This document shows positions 1 through 12,860 of a DNA stretch of 64,000 bases, piece after piece. The DNA comes from Chlorokybus atmophyticus (lineage: Eukaryota; Streptophyta; Chlorokybophyceae; Chlorokybales; Chlorokybaceae), in NCBI GenBank assembly GCA_009103225.1, contig RHPI01001020.1, positions 53,426-117,425 of the forward strand, read 5' to 3'. Positions within the stretch are counted from its first letter, which is position 1. The number at the start of each line of letters is the position of its first letter. The position numbers and the translations under genes were made by a program. The notes under the pieces are model-generated. The model did not search any database, had not been told where the DNA came from, and saw only the letters and a list, made by a program, of their open reading frames with translations.

Positions 1-11
1 GGGGGGGGGGG
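1..11. repeat. Poly-G run at window edge
   Basis: The window opens with an uninterrupted G run. The same type of run borders both assembly gaps in the window, so it may mark a sequencing or assembly break and not biology. Confidence 0.6.
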
Positions 12-1315
12 CTCGGCTATCAAAGTAAGAGCTGGCTTATGCGGTAAAAAAGGTTGTCATGTTTTCATGTTTAAGTGCGACGCACATCGGAGCTGGTATC
101 AACCTGGTGGGTTCCGTGAAGTGTACAACGAATAAAGTTCAATCATGATTTAGTATACCAAACCTTATAAGGTTGAAGTTCAGACCTTGTGTCGAATTCT
201 TATGACGGGACGCAATGGTCATGTACGACAAATATAAAAGGAACATTGTTGACATTGATGTTTAACATGATGGTTTTAATTGAAATGTTATTTGCAATGT
301 ATATAACATATTGCTAATGATGAGTTGAAAAGTTTGGGTTGGTCACCTGAAGTTTGCATTGCAAGTGTAAGTTATTTAAGATAACATTGTAAGTTTGTTC
401 TTTTCGCAATCATGCATACTATGGTAACGTTTGCATACGTTAGGCACAATGCATACTATCCGATGCTGTACGGATGGTACTCGTCATACATCACATCAAG
501 TGGAACTGTCGCAACGTTTACAATTGCCAATCAGAGATGCGTAAATAAATGCAATGGATGTAACATTGCGTTTCAATATTGCAATAGCCATGTGTTATAC
601 TCTGGTGAATAAAGCCGAAAGCAAACCCTTAAAGCTGAGCATGTGTGTCAACTTTTGCATATGTATAAGTGATAGATTGTTGTATCTATGCCTGAGACTA
701 GCGTAACTATACTATAGCGCACGGGCCAGGTGTACGACACGGGACTCCCGAAGGACACATGATAAAATTAAACTATACTGTAGCTATGTAGTAGCGGCGC
801 TGCACTTGCCCTCCCCCATGGTTGCTGCCTGTAAATACACACAACCATCGAGACATGTCTCCAATACTGCAAGCTAGCTCGACATGCGCAGCCTCTGCGA
901 CCACCAACCGCTTGAAAAAGAGTATACTTGCACGCGCACGCGCACTGCCAGACTAGGCCAGCCACTGGCAGCCCACACCCACGCGTGCACCCAGACGTCC
1001 ACATGTACGCGAACATGTGCAAACGCACACTGCACCTGCACTGCCTGACCAGGCCACCAACAACTCGCCACACGCCCATACACGCATGCACGCGCGCACA
1101 AGCGTGCACGCTCTGCCCCCACCCGCCAATTGGCTGCCCAATCGTCCAAGGAAGGGCTCGCCTTATGTTGATGCAGCTCCATAGCACCTCGCAGCCTCTG
1201 CAACAACAACTGTAGTAAGTAGTAACACACCAGTGACTTCGCTTTCCCAAACACTACCAACCAACAAGCATCTGTGTGACACATCATGATTTCTCATGCT
1301 TACCAGCTCAGCCTC
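12..1315. other. Non-coding DNA downstream of the bZIP gene
   Basis: AT-rich to about 760. From about 915 to 1110 it becomes an alternating pyrimidine-purine tract rich in CA, CG and GCATGC words. The open frames here are short, overlap on both strands and have no recognisable motif, so I call no gene. Confidence 0.5.
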
Positions 1316-3306
1316 TCACGGCAATGGTTGTGCGTTGCTCCTTGTCATGGACGCCGCCCGCGTCACCGCCGGGGCTCGAGGCGCTTCTGTGGACACAGGA
1401 GGAGGAGGAGGAAGAGGAGGAGGAGGAGGAGCTGCCACGTGGCCAGCCTCGGTATGTTCGAGTTGGCGGAGGAGCTCGTCGGGGTCGATCATCAACGGGT
1501 CCACGGCGTTGGGCTCCGCGTTGGTGTACGCGTGCTCGAAGCTCTGGGCGCCGGGAACGTGTCGGGTAGCACGCCAAGAATGCCAGCGCTGGATGAAATC
1601 GTCTTCGTCCTGCCCACGCATGTTAGGTTCACACACAACATCAACATCACTACTACAAGACACCCACTTTGGGGCACTGTTGGTGTTGGTGCCTGCAAAT
1701 AGGTTGTACCTGCAAGACGGCCACAACGGCACTCCTCAAAGCCAGTCCCAATGTTGCTGTGTCCGCATGCACATCTCCCATCTGTCGCAGCAACTGTCGC
1801 AACCGCGTGAGGTTCGCCTCCTGCTGCTGCCTGTGATGGTCCATGAACTGAAACAACAACAAGGGCAAGACGTCAGTGACGTGGTCATAGTGGTATCAAA
1901 GCGACACAAAAGAAACACACCTGCTGGCCCTTCTGCATCTCTTGTACACGCAGCTGGAGCTGCTTGACCTGCTGAGTGACTATGCGCAGAGCTTCGTCCC
2001 GCTGCTTGGCACGTTCACGGTGTCTGTGCAATACACAACCAGATCACCATGCTGGCCCAGCACAAGAATGAACTGACTAACATGACACCAGCTGCAGCAC
2101 AGTAGTGCACACCTTCGCGACGCCTCTCTGTTCTGCTCCCTTCGCCGGAGTGCATCCCGCTTTCTACCTGCTTTGGACTCTTGAAATCTCCCACTGGTTC
2201 CTGGCTTCCCCTTGTCCTGCTTGCATCACTCGCTTGCATCAGGACGACACTCACTGATACACATTGTTCTCAACCTATCATGTAAGCTATGTACCTGTGT
2301 TGCTGGCTGATCGCTCGGTACGTCGCATCGAGGACGCTTGGGGACCGGCTCGGCTTCGGACGACGGCTCGTCCACATCCGAAAACTCTTGCGACTGCGTG
2401 TGCCTGGGGACAGAGAGACTGATTCCGATGCCGCTCAGCACGCGCTGCGGCTCGGGTCTATCAACCACGTGAGATGGGCCCTAGAAACATACAAGGCTTA
2501 ACAAGGTTGGATGTAATGTGGCATGTCTTGCACTTGAGTTGTGACTTACCTCATTGTCACGGGTTCCGGTATTTGTGCTGTTCCATGGCTGGTCTGCTGT
2601 TTGCAACTGCAGGCCAGGCTGCTGCTGCTGCCACCCGGTTGCTTCTGATGATGGAGCTTGGAAGCCAAGTTGGTCTTGAAGGTGTGCTGTGTTGGTGGGC
2701 AGCTCCTCACCAACCTGCTAAACAATAAACCAACCTGGTTTAAGGCATGTGATTGTCGGAGGATGAAGCCATGAGGCCATGCACAATGTGGTCCAAAATG
2801 AATAAAAGGCAACTCTGGTCAGCTCCATCGTACCGTTGGATTTGGAGGTGAGATGCAGATTGTCCCGGGTGTTGCATCCCAGATGGGAGTTGCCATCCCG
2901 ATCGCTGACCAGAGCCCAAACCCAGGCAGTCCAGGAGAGTGGCCATAGTTGAATGTAGGGGGATTGGCTGTCATCGCCAAGGCGTCTTGAGAGAGAACAT
3001 CTTGGGACTGGGGGGGTAGCATGTCATTTATCCCTGTCAACAATGACAAGATTAATCGTCAATGGTGTACAGCCATGGTCGTTCAGCATGCAAAATAAAT
3101 AAAAAAAAAAGGTGACTGCAACACACACCTGTGAAGCTGCGGTCGAATACCATGTGCTCTGCGGCTGAAGCAGGGGTCTCACGCGGTGATGTTGGTTGCT
3201 CGCGGGTGGAGGTGGAGAAGGACCCTCTAGGATTGGTATTGCCCCTGCCTGTGGCTTCCGCCCTCGCGAAGGGGTTCATTGCAAGGCAGGCGTATTCAAA
3301 TTGCAT
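1316..3306 (-). CDS. bZIP transcription factor, 8 exons
   Basis: Eight minus-strand exons stay in phase: 3129-3306, 2834-3033, 2550-2714, 2295-2480, 2113-2216, 1921-2023, 1710-1847, 1316-1609, about 455 residues. The end of exon 5 and start of exon 6 encode a basic region containing NREASRRHR, which matches the bZIP N-x7-R rule (about residues 260-285). A leucine/valine/isoleucine heptad coil follows (KQLQLRVQEMQ). Exon 7 adds a second amphipathic helix. Upstream is Pro/Ser/Gln-rich, typical of an activation region. Exon 8 is acidic, then proline-rich; a GGA/CCT microsatellite near 1398-1432 encodes its polyproline stretch. bZIP proteins bind DNA as dimers in the nucleus. I chose the ATG at 3306; the one at 3279 is an alternative. 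Exon 8 could start upstream in another frame, but the acceptor at 1609 keeps the more protein-like frame. The subfamily and target genes cannot be told. Confidence 0.82.
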
Positions 3307-6300
3307 GTCACAACACCGAGTCTGGCGGCCTGGTGGGTGGCGACTCCCCCCTTCAGGTGAAGGTGGAAAGGATTCACCTGTTAAGCTTTATATGTAGTGA
3401 CCTGGCAACGATAAGCAAAGGTTAGTGAGAGCAAAAGCGAAGTTGTGATGAATCGCAATGGCTGTGCGGACTGCCTGATTACTCAGGTACTGTATTGGCC
3501 GCCATAGCAGAAGGGATTGGTGTAACAACCAGCATGCAACTACTACAGCTGTGCCTTCCAACTGGGACACAGCTCTGTAAATAGACGACAAGACTGTGCA
3601 TGAAGATGAGTACAATCCCCCTGACGTCACACGTACGTTGCATGCAAGTCAATATTATGCAGCTACGGCTGGGTGAAACACTGCAATGTATTCCATGAAA
3701 AGGGGCTGACATGCTGCATACATGCTATCTGGTGAAGTGTATGTCATACAGCGCAAATGTAAGGTGATCAACGAGTAAGGTGTCAAGCACAAACCACGCT
3801 GGCAGTCACAGCTTAACAACCACAGGCGGCAGCAGCTTGGACGACTGCATGCAGCAAGGATTGCAACCCCCGCACCTTGCTGTGTGACAATAAAGCGGAA
3901 GTAATCACCAGTCCAGTGAACTCAACCCTCACCCCCACTCCCACCCCCGCCGCCGCCGCCCCTTACGCCGCCGCCGCCGCCCCACTCCACCACCAATGCA
4001 GCATTGCCAATACTGTGCCTCTCCCTGAAACAACTCTGGCTTTTTTAACTATTCGTACGCGCACCGCGACAAATTACGAAAAAAGCTCCACCGGTATCTG
4101 CGCTCCACGTGTCCCATTCGAAGGGTGCGTAGACCCAGATGAGGCTGATGACCACGCGCTAAGGAGCGTTACGGGCCGAGTAAGGCCGTCTTACTAAGGC
4201 GTACCAACCGACAATCGGCCCCCTGTCACGGGAGGGCCGTCGGTTTGAATAATTCTTCATCCGATGGTTTTCTGCGAGCCGCTGTGCAATCGGCTGGCTA
4301 CACGTGGCGGAGGTGGCCTTGCTCAGGCCAGTGCCGCCGCAACGCGTTAAACAGAGATTCTCCTGTTAACAATCCCAGTTGATCCCCGACAAGATTGTCA
4401 ACTTGAGTCCTGTAGACCTGGTCTATGGACTAAGGCGACGATCTTGTCTGGTGGTGGGATTCAAGACCGCCAATCTCACTGTCAGCGAGTGTCAGCGAGA
4501 TCAGATAGACAGGACACAGACGCCCCAGATTCTCACACGTTGTACCTGCCTATGTTGATCTTGATTAGTTTTTGTCGTCGAGTTCTTTGTTTGGGTTCTT
4601 GCTCCGGTGCAAGGCAGCAGCTGGCAGATGGGTGATTATGGAAAGGAGTGGACGCAGCTCCGGAGCTATTCAATAGCTTATAAGCGTTCCGGCATCGGAA
4701 TTCCAATGGCATTTTCCCATGGCTGCTGGTGTGTTACTGCTATGTTATGGTGCTTAACTTGCATGAATGTACATGCATGCTAATAGGTCTAATTCATGAT
4801 GCTCTTCAACGCATTATGTATCATAGTACTATAAAGTCTCCAGTGCTAGCGCAATAATAACAATTTTTAGCGCAATATCGAAGTATACATTGTTTGTAAT
4901 TTGTGGAAACCTCTTCAGTATATGTATTGTATTTATTGAATTACATAAATTGAGGCATTCAAGTTTGTGTCGTGTCTTCACAGGGTTTTGTTGTGTCTAA
5001 TTGTAACCTAGTATTATAGCATCTTGCTGTATTTTAAATGTTAATCGAGCCTCAGCTGCACCTGGGATGCATTTAGCGGTTTATCCTTTACATATACAAC
5101 AACGAATGGGTAGGGGCACCGTAGTTATAAAACAGGCCTATACAATGGTTTATTTATCTGGCGAAAAACCCCGTCTAAGCATTTCTGTGCATGTTAATTA
5201 ATAGTGTATAACTTCAGGTGTCGAAAAGTTAATGTTTACTTCATGAAGTGCATGCGCGGCAGTATTAATAAGGATTGCGTGGCACTGCGATACAACGCGA
5301 TGCACATCTACCTCGGTATAGCTGCATGCAGCATACATCTACTGGTTATACCCAAGTTTTGAGCTTTTAAACTGTTTATATAGCCGTTGTTTATGCATTA
5401 TTAAGTCAACGTATAGCCACATGTTTGATGAATATAGCAATCAGCTGACATATATAACAACCTCAACTTTTACATTGTGTTAAATATTATTAATGATGTC
5501 GTACAATAGCACCCATGATGAAAATAATAACGCTGCAGCGGCACCATGCACAATTTGATTCTACACTAGCTTAAGAAATAATCAATGATTATATCAGCTT
5601 ATATGGTTTGTCATTGATGTTTACATATATGATATGTGGATACCAACATAACTATCAATCCAAGGCAAATCATCATTCTAAGTCATTATTCTTTTTGGAA
5701 ACGGTGCATGAGATGTTTGAATTTGCTGTTATGGCGTTTATCCACAATTGTAAACATATGTGTCAGCATGCAACCTTTGCTTCTGGGGCTTTTAATTTGA
5801 ACTCGCATGAACTTCATCGTGCGGAAGACATTCAAACAAGTTGTTCGTGGTAATAAACAGTCTGTAGTGTATAATGGCCTGCAAGCTACATTGGGTTATG
5901 CTAATGCAAATAATATTGAGTATTAAATATTGTTTATGGTAATACACATTCATGCAAGTGAGGAGAGTTTGAGCCAAGATTGACGGCACTGTATAATATG
6001 GCTCGCTAAGCATGATACCTCGTTTGCGTACAAGTTGACGGTCACCCTCAAGAAAGCCGGCAGTAAGCCTGCGAGCGCTATATCATTACCCTCGACTCTG
6101 AACTGGATAGTGCAAAAGTTTATCGCCATACGTGTACACGATGTTCGCAATATCATTCGCATCAGTATATGCTAACAAAGCTTGCATGCCATCATACATT
6201 GTTGAATCATCATTGAGCGGCTATCTTGCAAACAATGTCCCACAACCTTCTTGCTCCATGATCCTGCCATGTACGTTGGAAAGGGTGCCCTGGCCCACCA

Positions 6301-8345
6301 CAAGCGGCACATACGGTGCATGTTGCACCTAAATTTACTTTCCAATCAATTTCCCATTACCCCTCAATGGCGCGATGGCAATACAACTTGAATACCATGA
6401 GTATTACATCCAGATCTGTGCGAGTCAAAACTTTCAATTGAGACAGACTCTTTGTATATATGCATACATATTTGACATGTTAACCTTAAAAACGTCTTAA
6501 CAATGAACGTTCTGCCATTGCACTTTAAACATGTAAGAGCATTATTGCATTCGGTTTAACGCCAAGCCAAGTTTATCGAATATGGCACCATGCATGTGGC
6601 ACATGTTGCATAGCTTCACAACCTAGATGACCTTTTGTCATGAGTTCTCCAACTTGGCCTTCAGTTAACACCGTCCCGTTATTGTCATAATAGTGATAAT
6701 TATTACAAAAGCATGCATACCATAGGGTATAAGTCAATTGGCATACATGCAGTCATGCTCTGCAATGCTTGATATGTTAGCAGCAAGCAACACATGCAAT
6801 CCGCACAAATAGCCGACACCATACACAATTACACACACCCTGGGGGCTTTAGGTTACTCAATGTGACCAAGTGCTGCTATGTGCGGTGCATTGGGTATTG
6901 AGCAGTGGGCGGCAATGGGGAGCATGCACAAGTTGGTTTGTGATTGATTGGCTATTTCCTTTTTTAGCTGTGCTTGAGCAAATAACTTTAGCATTTTAAG
7001 GCAGCTGTTTGGGTTAACATCTTAACACGCTTGCACTAAACGGAATGTAATGTGTTGGTACCATAAAGGTATTAGATTAACTGCATATCACGCTATTTCG
7101 GGTTGTAAATTCCAATAACTTACAAGCAAGTTACAAGTGCCATTGTGCCACGAATGTTCGTTATATCATAAATCATTATGCAAGGGCACTTTACGAATAA
7201 AAAAAACCCCCGCTCGGAGGTTGCAACTATGCATTCCATTGCAAATGCATATGTATCCATAGTTTTGCGAGGTTTTTACCAAAAACAACGTACATAATCT
7301 TTCGGCGCTCGCTGAACATTTTGGAGCACTATGGTATGCAATACATGACTTGGTTGGTAAGCATTTTGCATATAGTGTCGCACTTTAATTTGTACTGAAA
7401 TAATTTGTTACCAATATCACATTGCTTGGCGGCGCACCCTGTGATCATTGTTTTTGCACTATTTTATATAAACCATACACAAATAACAGTAATGATAATC
7501 TTTGCGACGAGTAGTAACATGCAGCTGAGGCCTTGAGGAACTTGCGGCCGTATTTTATTAGTCTAAAGGCACAATTATTTTTTCTTGTTTTATTGATAAT
7601 GTCGTTGCATCAATAGCTGATAGTAGTACATGCGCACGCAATGACGTGTGCATGTACTATTATTTACCTTACATGAATCAATTACGGATGTGCACATTGC
7701 ATGAATGCAAGCATACAGCAGTGCAATATAAGTTGCGTATTAAAGGTAAGTTCGTATAAGCTCCTAATCATCACATGCACAGTGCGTACTTTCCCTTGAT
7801 ATGTAAGTGGTAGCTGTTTATCCTACCAACATGTCATGCTATTGATATGGCATGCAATGACTTGACAATAATGGTTGCTGAAGTTATGTATGAACCTTTT
7901 GTGGTACTTCATTGCCAATGAATGCAATTCACACACGAAACATAAAATCCGACGCTATATTGTTACATTAATACAATGCAAACTTGCCAATGTGTGACAG
8001 TGTTCACTCAACTGCAAATTCAGAGGTAGACAGAACTTGTCACCACCATAGGAACAAGTTCTTCTTGCAGTAGCACAAAGACTGATTGGACTGCACATAC
8101 CCAGGTAGGGCATACCTGCAATAATGTGTCCCACATGACCATGTTTCTGTTTGTTGTGGGCTGGCCATCCTACGTGGCAATTTCTCAATGGAAAAGCGTG
8201 CGAGCTGCTGATATCCATGCAAGAAACCACTGATTTACACCGGCCGTACAGGGCCAGACGCACTGATATCACCGCCTGCAGCTGACTACGCCCAGCTGAG
8301 CAGCACACTGCTGCTCGCGTGGCGCAGGCTGGCGGAGGCGGCGGC
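3307..8345. other. Intergenic DNA, no gene recognised
   Basis: About 5 kb without a supported gene. 3307-4660 is GC-richer, with a CCG/CCCACC-rich patch near 3930-3985 and a possible hairpin near 4210-4245 (CGGCCCCC and GGGAGGGCCG). 4660-8280 is AT-rich with no open frame showing a family motif or a consistent splice pattern. It probably contains the bZIP promoter at its left end and the phosphodiesterase promoter at its right end, but I see no element I can name. Confidence 0.5.
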
Positions 8346-11300
8346 ATGGCGGGGGGGGCAAGCTACGTTGGTGTGAGAGAAATTTCTGTCGTGCTTGTGG
8401 TGTTGCTTTCCGTGGCTTCCACCTCCGCCGCCGATCCGCCCCTCACTATCGTCGCCCACAGAGGCGGCCTGCGGCTTCTGCCTGAGGAGAGCGTCACCGC
8501 CTACACCGTCGGCGCCAGGCATGACAACGCCCATGATGACGACAATGACAATCACAAGCAATCACATCCCTTTCCCCGTGTTGCAGGCTGGGGGCGCAGT
8601 ACCTGGAGCCGGACGTGGTGCCGACCAAGGATGGCGTGCTGGTGTGCAGTCACGACAACGAGCTCAGCGCCACCACCGACGTCGCCGTCAGGCCGGAATT
8701 CGCCGATCTCTTCACCACGAAAGAGATCTACAACACCAAGCGCTCAGGGTAATCGTCTGCGATTGTGCATTCACCCATCAATTCAGTCAATCAGTGTGAG
8801 TTGATTTGTGTGGTTGTGATGGGTTTTCAGCTGGTTTGTGGAGGATATGAATCTGGTTGAGGTGAAGGCGCTGAAGCTGGTGACGAGGGAGCTGCCAGTC
8901 TATACGCCCAGTGGCCAGGGCGACCTCGGCGACGTCTTCTCCATACTCACACTCTCAGGTCTCACCCACTCACCCACTCATTCACCATTGCATTGATCAA
9001 TTCGCTAACTTCCTCTCAATTACGCGTGAGTGAACGGGTGAGGCAAGTGGTCAGTTGTTCAACATGAAAAGTTCATTCATCTCACAATGACTAAAAACCC
9101 AGTCCAAAGGCATCCGCCCAGTCATCTAGTCAAGTCAGGCGTGTGTGCTATCGAGTCAGGCGTGTGTGGAGAGCATTGGCTGTCTCGCACTTAGCAGAAA
9201 CAGATTGAATTAATCATATGGGATGGCAAGGTGCCATGCCAGCTGGACTTGACAGACACAGTTGCAAGCACCGCATCATGCATATTGCAGCTACATCACT
9301 TATGGCAGGTCCAACTTTGGTGTGACAATCAAGCAAGTTTAGTGTGTGTCTCTAAATCAAAATCAAAAGCAGACACTTGCCATAGACGCACATATGCCTC
9401 CACATATGTGCACGCAAGCACGCGTGCATATCTATGCACCTGCACCTGCATGCAAACGCACATGCACGTGCGCATGTGCGTGTGAGCGCATGCACGCATG
9501 CACACGCAGTGCTGCCTTTGTTGAAATCACAACTTGACTGCTTGTTGAGGGGTTGACCTTTTGTCCATATGTGCAGAGATGCTGGCTTTGACGAAGAACT
9601 TGAGTGCGGAACTGGATCGGCCCATTGGCGTGTATCCGGAGACCAAGCTGCCGGGGTACTTCCACTCGCAACTCAATATCTCCGTGGAAGACCTCCTGCT
9701 CGAGACCCTCAAGGTAAACAATGAACTGTACGGTAGCATTACAATTGTTCTATGAATGTGCAGGTGTTTGACGCGGCTATGCGTATAGCTGTGTGGGGGT
9801 GTGATTCCGCTCGTGCATGCTTGTGTAAGTGCGTGTGCGTGTTGCAAGTAGTAGGTCAAGTGCTGGGTCGTGGGTACATCCATGCAATGTGCGAATGTGT
9901 GTGGGTGCACGAATGCGCTCAGCACATGATAGGTTGACGAGTATCCTACGTTCATATGTATGTGTGCGCAGCTCTATGAGGTCGCAAGAATCTATGTCAG
10001 TGCAAACAGTGTCATCAGTCTTCAAGTTACTTTGCTGCGACATGCACGTTTATGCAGAAGAAAAACCAGTGAAGGCATATCCAACAAATACTTGCTACAA
10101 AGTGTATACCTATCAAGCAAAAGCTCAGCTTGTTCACAATCCTTGCCCAATCAATGCGTGTAACAGTGTCGTTGACCTTGACACTTGTTATTAGCATTGT
10201 GTGCCTTTGGATGTCACGCTCTAGTTGCTCGCATCTGACTACACAGTAATTTTGGAACCTTTACTGCATGTGTATTTGGGCAGACAGTAGACTCGCATTG
10301 CAACATGCACGTTGGATGACGCGTGCAGGACTCCGGCTTCCTGTCATACAACATAGAGACCTCAACATACGAGGCCGTAGAACAGTATCCCGTCATCTTC
10401 CAGTCCTTTGAAGACGAGAGTATCCATTACCTGCTGGACCAAGCCCCGACGGTCAGCATTGCGACACACACGCACAAGCAATGCACATGTGGTTGTGGTT
10501 GATTCACACAACTTGTACAGTTACACATCTAGAATTGCACTTGTAAATGAGTAGTTGGCCTGAGGTGGTAAAACTATACGGCTGCAGGTGAGCAGAACCA
10601 TGCTTGTGCCGGCTTCGAATGACACCTTCATGCGGCCGCTGCTTCAGCCCATCAACTTTACGGCTTCCGGTCTGGACTACATATCCACCTTTGCAACCAA
10701 CGTGGGCGTGTGGTATGTCAGCATCACATGCAGTATCATGTAACACCAGTGCTGCACATGACTGCGGCAGTCATCACCTGTCTGTTGACACCTGTAGTCA
10801 ACTACCTTTCTTGTCTTGTTATTCAGGTATTCTGAGTGGTCGACATCAGAGTGGGGAGGTCAGCGTATGGTTGATAGGGCAAAAGGCAAGGCGCTGAGTG
10901 TGCACGTATACTCCCTTGACGCGGACGCATGGCAGGTATGTTAATTGGATTTCATTGCTGCTGTCGTTTTCAACATTGGGTACAAGCTGCGCATAGCTAC
11001 TGATTGAGTGCACTGAATTCTAACAAGCCATACTGCTGCATTGCTCAGTATCGGGAAGTCCAGTGCGCGGGGATTGCGGGTGTATTCAGCAACAATGTGC
11101 AAGCGGCTATGATCGCGGTCCAGCAGGCAGCGCATTTCCCGTGCGACTCTCTCCCTACACGCACGCCCGCGACGGAGCAGATTGAGCAGCACGCCGCATC
11201 CACTTGCCGGCGGTATGTTGGTTTGCACCACTGTTTGCACTGGAACTGCGAGTGTTGTCCAAAGTGACTCATTGACACGTACGCACGGCGTGTCCTCTTT

Positions 11301-11703
11301 ATGCAGGTATCAGCTGCTGTCTGTTGGCCTCTCGGCTGTGGTATTGTTCTGCATACTGCTTTTAATCAGAAGACACGGCGAAGATGACCGCACGCTCTCA
11401 TCTTCTGCGCGCATACGGGACACTGGGGGCCACTTTGCTCTCCACTTGCCCGAGTTCATGACAAAATGGTTGGGGCGTTGGTCGCCGGGTTATCAGGAGG
11501 TGTACAGTTCCAGCCCGCGCCAGGGCTTGACTCGCAGCGAGAACGGCACGCATAAAGATGAAGTGCAGGCTTTGCATAGCGATGAGGATCGGGACTTGAC
11601 ATCCATCGATCCGATAAGTAAACCCACCCTCAATGGCAGACGAGTGAAGGCGAATCAGCAGTCTGATGCGCAAACTCTGGAGATGTCCAGCATTGACTTG
11701 TAA
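8346..11703 (+). CDS. Glycerophosphodiester phosphodiesterase with signal peptide and C-terminal membrane anchor
   Basis: Nine exons in phase: 8346-8518, 8587-8748, 8831-8958, 9577-9713, 10329-10451, 10588-10712, 10827-10935, 11049-11212, 11307-11703; about 505 residues. The family hydrolyses glycerophosphodiesters to glycerol-3-phosphate and an alcohol, a step in phospholipid turnover and phosphate recycling. Visible motifs are a hydrophobic N-terminal signal (residues 10-28), TIVAHRGG with the first catalytic His near 38, [21 protein letters not shown] with the second His, and YPETK. Near the C-terminus a single hydrophobic span ([15 protein letters not shown]) is followed by a roughly 100-residue hydrophilic tail, so the enzyme is probably type I, with its catalytic domain in the lumen or outside the cell. 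Intron 1 has a GC donor. Intron 4 (9714-10328) is long and contains no convincing exon; intron 3 carries an alternating CA/TG tract. Confidence 0.88.
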
Positions 11704-12860
11704 ACTACTCTCTAGATATGCCTATATGTGTATACAGTGCAGCATGTTGCTAATACCTGTTGTTAGTTGTTCACAAAATGTTAGTTCTGGTGCCCAACAA
11801 CATATTCTGCTGCGCTCTGCTGTCTACAACTCTACGCTGTGTCTGCTCAAGTGCAATGGACCATGGATAACTTGCCGCCAACACATTCAACAGCCTCATG
11901 GCGTTCACTTTGCAAGTCTAGATGCTCCTTTTCAAACCTCAGGCATTGGTTTGCATACTCAATAAACAGTAATGTGTGGCCAACCCTGTCGGCTTGACAT
12001 CAACATGCCGCATTGCCTTTGCTATTGCTACATTGCGGTGTGGTAAGTCCCATACGTACACTGTCATGCCGGTCCGTCATGACTGCTCCACATCATTCAT
12101 GAATACAGCCGACGCGCTGCCCTGGCTACTAGCTTATGTACTGTAGCTATGACGCGTATGTACCTGATAGTAGCACTACTCCATAGTACACTACTCGTAG
12201 GTACCTCATAGTGGATGACCAGTTAGGAGTTAGTTCGGCTATATCAAGACTTGACGTATTGCTTTGTCCATGTCATGTTAGTAGCCATTAGCATTGTTCA
12301 AACTACTGCTGCACAGGTGTGCCCTAACTAGACAGCCTTGTATAAGTAGCAGTTCGCTTCACTGTATGACTTGGTAAAACCGTGATCGAGAACTCTGAAT
12401 AGAGATTGTGAGACGACTGAGCTGTGGACTCGCCGCCCCGGTTGCCACGAAACCCTCACCAGGTGAGAAAGTGTGCACATCGCCTTGCATTGCCTGTGAG
12501 ATACTTGATGCCTTGCCGCAGTGTGTTGACATTTTCAGTCAGAGCATAGCATCTACAAGATTGCGTGTTCATTCACCTCACTTATCAATCTAGACATCCA
12601 TCCGCTCATACAGATTCTGTGTGATACAGCACTACCTCTAGTAGTGGCTTGTTGACTCGCAGTTTCACCCCTTCACGACAAGAGAGTGGTTTTACATTTC
12701 TTAATTCATACATTGCAACTTGCATTTTTATACACACCTCGAGGCATCAGCTGTCATTGTCACCATATAGTGGACCGCATAGTCACTAAGGGGTGAGGTG
12801 AATAGCAGCGTCAACGTAGCAGTAAGAGCATACATACTCTAGGCTGCATTCACTATCATC
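11704..12860. other. 3' flank of the phosphodiesterase gene and intergenic DNA
   Basis: An AATAAA near 11960 is a plausible poly(A) signal. The rest shows only short open frames. A GGTACCTCATAGT word at 12200 resembles the tandem motif in the LTRs of the 27-34 kb element but is too short to call. Confidence 0.4.

Noticed and set aside
768-1287. Long overlapping open frames on the minus strand
   Set aside because: They run through an alternating CA/CG tract, exist in several frames on both strands and show only repeat-driven Cys/Val/Trp composition.
7955-8561. Minus-strand open frames upstream of the phosphodiesterase
   Set aside because: Antisense to exon 1 and its promoter, with no recognisable motif and non-ATG starts.
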